64,000 nt of DNA from Neurospora tetrasperma FGSC 2508 (taxonomy: Eukaryota; Ascomycota; Sordariomycetes; Sordariales; Sordariaceae): assembly GCF_000213175.1 (NCBI RefSeq), contig NW_009799179.1, positions 3,763,551 to 3,827,550 of the forward strand. Reading direction: 5' to 3'. The position numbers and the translations under genes were made by a program. This document shows positions 60,605-64,000 of the stretch, piece after piece. The notes under the pieces are model-generated. The model did not search any database and was not told where the DNA came from. It was given only the letters and a program-made list of their open reading frames with translations. The first letter of the stretch is position 1. Each line of letters opens with the position of its first letter.

Positions 60605-63299
60605 CTAAAACTCGTCTTCAAAGGGGCAGTCAACGCTATCGTGACCGTCACGCTCGCACAAGGCACACCACTTGGACGCATCCACGACTCCACTCTCCTT
60701 GCCGGCTACGGGACCCGACTCCATCAGGTTGGGCAGGGGCGCTGCCTTTGCAACAGTGACAGATGGCACGATAGGATCCGTGGGGATAGGCTCCAAGGGA
60801 GTAGTAGACCGGGAAGTGGGCTCAGCGGCGGCAGGCTGAGGAGTCAGGGGCTGCGTCCTGGCCCTGGTAGGGGAAAGGGGCGCCGGCTTGATGTCGTCGT
60901 CCTTGGTGGAAATAGCCATGGAGCCGACGGCGCTGACAATATCGTCCTTGTCCTCGTCCGCCTCCTCGTCATCGTCCTCGAGGTCGGAGGCAAGAGACTG
61001 CGACTTGCTCTGTTGCTGCTTGTGGGTGGCGTTCTCGGTCGCGTTGGCAGAACCGAACATGTTGGTGCAGCTAAGGATGTCGTGGCCAGAAGTGTCACAG
61101 AGCTCGCACCAGAGAGCGCCGTTGTCGGTTGCGGCGCTGTAGGAGTCACTTTCGGGCATCGCCTCGAGAGTTGATCCCCGGCTCCTGAGGGCCTTGTCCG
61201 TAGTCTGGGGAACAGGTACCACAATGCTTCGTGACTCACGCTGCGAGCTGCGCTCGTTGTTGCTGCCGACCGTCATGGTGCTTGAACGATGGTTCGACTC
61301 GCTTACAGCGTTGCCTCTCCGCAGCATCTCAATCTCACGCTCAAGCTCCTCCTCGCGACTGGCCTTGCTGTCGAGCATGGCATGAAGCTCCGCGACCTCG
61401 CGCTCGAGCTTCTCACGAGCGAGGCGATCCTCGATAGATTCGCCGGTCTTGGCGGTTGGCGTCATGGCATCATCATCATCATCATCACCGGGAGCAGAAT
61501 CTCTGCTGAGTGAATGAATGATAGCCTTAAGGCCTCTGATCTCGTCCTCCTTCTGTTCAAGTTCCTTGGCAAGAGGGCCGCTGTCCGGGGAGCCATTTGC
61601 GCCGTTGATAGCGGCCTGCGCCTTCTCCCTTTCCCGGCGGAGCTCGGTACGCGTTCTTTCTACCTCTCCACGGAGGAATTCAACCTCACCCCGGGCCTCT
61701 GCTTCCCCTCTACGGGCATCTTCAAGGCCCTCCTCCAGTTCCTGAACCAACTCTTCCAGTTGTTTAAGCTGTATAGCAACGGCATCCACATCTTCGGTTC
61801 GTTCCCTCAGCTCCTGATTCTCCTGCATAAGTTCCTCGATCTTCTTCTCGTAGATCCTTTCGGTTTCTGAACTCGCCAGCTCCAGGGTATCAATAGTGCT
61901 CCGGAAGTCAGCCCGGTGTGCGTCAAACTCGGCAGTCAGCAGGGCAATCTTGTCGTTCTTTTCCTGCAATAATGCTCGAAGCTGAGCAACGTCCTTATCT
62001 TCGAATTCTTCTTGTCGTGATCGATCGCGCAACGAGCCTTCCGAGCTCTCGATGAGAGCCTGAAGCTCGGTAAGACTGCTTTCCATCTCGACCAGTGTTG
62101 CTGCCTGGTCCCTTAGTTGCCTCTCGCGGTCTTCAAGCTGAGTTCTGAGTTTCTCTAGCTCCTCTTCGTGGGCATTACCAAGGCGCGAGGCTGCCCGCGA
62201 GGGGGCGCGAAACCTCATTCCTGGGATAGACCCGGCAGTGACACCTCCGTTGTTGTGTCCGCTGACAGAAGCAGCATCTTCATCGTCAAAGTTTGGCTGG
62301 TGAGCATTGCCAAGGGAGGATATACTACGAGGTCCGACACTACCTTTCCTCGTATGTGAGGGCAGTCGCTTGCCCGTGTCTCCAGGCACTCCGCGAACGC
62401 TCTGAGAAAACTTGTTAGGCTGTGGACTGGGGAATCGTCCTGGAGGGCCTGGTGTGGCAAGCGAAGTGCGCGATCCGGGAGTCATTTGCAGTCGCCTCAT
62501 GGGCGACTCCGGACGAACAGCACCGGGCCCGACAGATTGGCTGAATTTTCGTATAGAGGGGGTAGCCGGCGCACGGCCTCCGAGCTTCAACGCGGGTCCG
62601 GGTGGGACAAGATCGGTGGGCGTGCGAGGGAGGGAGCCGCTGCCGGCATCCCGCTTGACGGCCTTGGATAGGGGGAGGAAAATACCAGCCCCAGGCAGGC
62701 TGGTGTTGAAGTAGGAGACACTGGCAAAGACCTGCGTATTAGCTCGAGTCCAGGCCCCCTTCCAGAAGAAGCATATTGGAGGAATTGTCCGCTTACCCAT
62801 CGACATCACCGCTGTTCTTTCCGCGAGAGGCAAACTCGCGGTGAAGTTCGACTCCGGCAAAGATACCCTTGCGCCCATCGACTGAACCGATGAAGCGAAC
62901 AGTACCGGTCATGTTGCCGGGAACCTCGACCATGTCACCAATAGTGATCTCATCGCCGGTGCTCATGGTGCCGGGGTTGATAGAAAGAGGCATAGCGTCG
63001 TTGTCGGTGGTGTTTAGGACGGAGTGAAGAGCGTAGGCTTCGGTATCATCGGGGATGGTGGCCAGAGAGTTTTGCGTGAGGGCGGCGTAGGAAGCCTTGC
63101 GCGACAGCGCCGGCGGGACAAGGCGCGATGATGACAGAGACGGGGCCTGGGACGAGTAGAGCTGGTTGAGATTCGGGGTTGATGCTGTAGCTATGCCGCT
63201 GAGGCCTCGGCCGGTGCGTGCTGGTTTCGAGAGTCCGAGTCTAGGTTTGGGAGTGGTCGTGTAGGTGGTGGAAGTTGCTGTGGTGGTGGTGGAGGTCAT
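60605..63299 (-). CDS. CLIP-170/Tip1-type CAP-Gly microtubule plus-end protein
   Basis: 872 residues from exons 63299-62797 and 62720-60605, with a 76-nt intron (GTAAGC donor, CTAAT branch, GCCAG acceptor) that falls inside the CAP-Gly domain and restores it exactly (NSGDVDG-VSYF). The CAP-Gly domain is at about residues 116-188, with GTVRFIGSVDGRKGIFAGVE. A Ser/Pro/Arg-rich stretch follows, then a long coiled coil (about 360-690) rich in Glu/Arg heptads. Near the end are two CX2CX4HX4C zinc knuckles (WCELCDTSGHDILSC and WCALCERDGHDSVDC). The chain ends FEDEF, an acidic-aromatic tail like the EEY/ETF ends bound by CAP-Gly domains. Domain order matches CLIP-170, which tracks growing microtubule ends and links them to dynein and the cortex; in fungi it supports polar growth and nuclear positioning. 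Confidence 0.95.
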
Positions 63300-64000
63300 C
63301 TTGGACCGGCTTTGTGGCGGCCACCGACGGGACCTGCAAAGGCGGTCGAAGTCGGCCTGTCTGCTAGGGGTAGGGGATAGACTAGCAGGACTAGTCGACT
63401 AGTGTAGTAGATGCCGACCGAAGGCCAGTCACCAGTGTGCGTCTGGCGGGAGATGAACAAGGTTCAGGTCAGAAGTGAGGTGAGTCCCGCTCTTGTTTAC
63501 AAACACACCCCACCTGAGCCCACCTCTCGGAAGCTCCTGCTGAGCGATCGCCCCTGACCGCCCGGTGCTCGTGCTTGCAGTGCACAGGACGGTTCGATGC
63601 GTGCACGGGGTGTGTGTGGCTTCCTGACAGCGCCTGCCTTGCCTGTGTGACCCGCGTCTGCGGTACCCGTCCACTAAAAAGTAGCGAGATGGAGCCTCTT
63701 GTCCAGGGGTGAGTGCGATTGCCGTACGGACAGTGGAGGGAATCCCACCTACAGTACTAGTAGCTATGTACCTCGGTGACTGCGTCTGCTGCTCGAGACG
63801 GTGAGATGCACGAGCGGGACGGGACTGTCTGGCAGTGAGCGGTAGTGTAGAAAAGGTGTGGAAGAGACCGACGGATGATCTCTCGGTAGTTTTGTTTGAG
63901 ACCGAGACAATGTGAATCGCCTGTAGTAGCGTATCCGCCTTATAGCTTCCGTATCCTTCTTTTATTCTTTCTCAGCACCGCTTTGTATAAAAGGCTCTCT
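63300..64000. promoter_or_regulatory. Upstream region of the CAP-Gly gene
   Basis: Promoter and leader of the minus-strand gene at 63299. A TATAAAA sequence near 63985 on the plus strand at the window edge could serve a gene to the right, but this cannot be tested here. No other feature was seen. Confidence 0.4.

Noticed and set aside
1-64000. Dispersed 5S rRNA genes, tRNA genes, CRISPR arrays, LTR or other virus-derived elements
   Set aside because: I looked for the characteristic motifs and repeats on both strands and found none that hold up by eye.

Overview
This is nuclear DNA of a filamentous ascomycete, most like Neurospora or another member of the Sordariales. The basis is inference from gene content and style, not a database match. 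Introns are short (53-98 nt, with two longer ones of 158 and 228 nt) and have GTAHGT-type donors and CTAAC/CTGAC branch sites. Encoded proteins carry long Ser/Pro/Gln-rich or poly-acidic segments. Intergenic DNA is full of simple repeats such as (GTAG)n, (CTTG)n, (CA)n and homopolymer runs.

Ten protein genes can be supported. Left part: a PA-TM-RING ubiquitin-ligase-like membrane protein (+, 5' end unresolved, to 5983), a secreted/membrane cysteine-rich single-pass protein (-, 7254-8939), and a SAM plus PH domain protein (-, 14572-17292). A decayed short-chain dehydrogenase lies between the last two (about 10840-11340). A stretch of about 13.9 kb with no convincing gene then leads to a Zn2Cys6 transcription factor (+, 31211-33399).

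The middle block is compact. NOP14 (-, 38295-41141), a ribosome-biogenesis factor, is divergent from a membrane-anchored protein of unknown function (+, 41629-42692). A Hcs1/IGHMBP2-type superfamily 1 helicase (+, 43210-45932) follows. Right part: a disordered coiled-coil protein of unknown role (+, about 52610-55495), an Env7/STK16-like kinase (-, 56788-58165) and a CLIP-170-type CAP-Gly microtubule plus-end protein (-, 60605-63299).

The most unusual non-genic item is a 375-bp element at 49014-49388. It has 47-bp terminal inverted repeats, a perfect 9-bp target duplication and an internal block of telomere-like CCCTAA repeats. It looks like a small non-autonomous Mutator-like DNA transposon. 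No rRNA, tRNA, CRISPR array or virus-derived element was recognised. All exon joins were worked out by eye from splice signals and reading frame.
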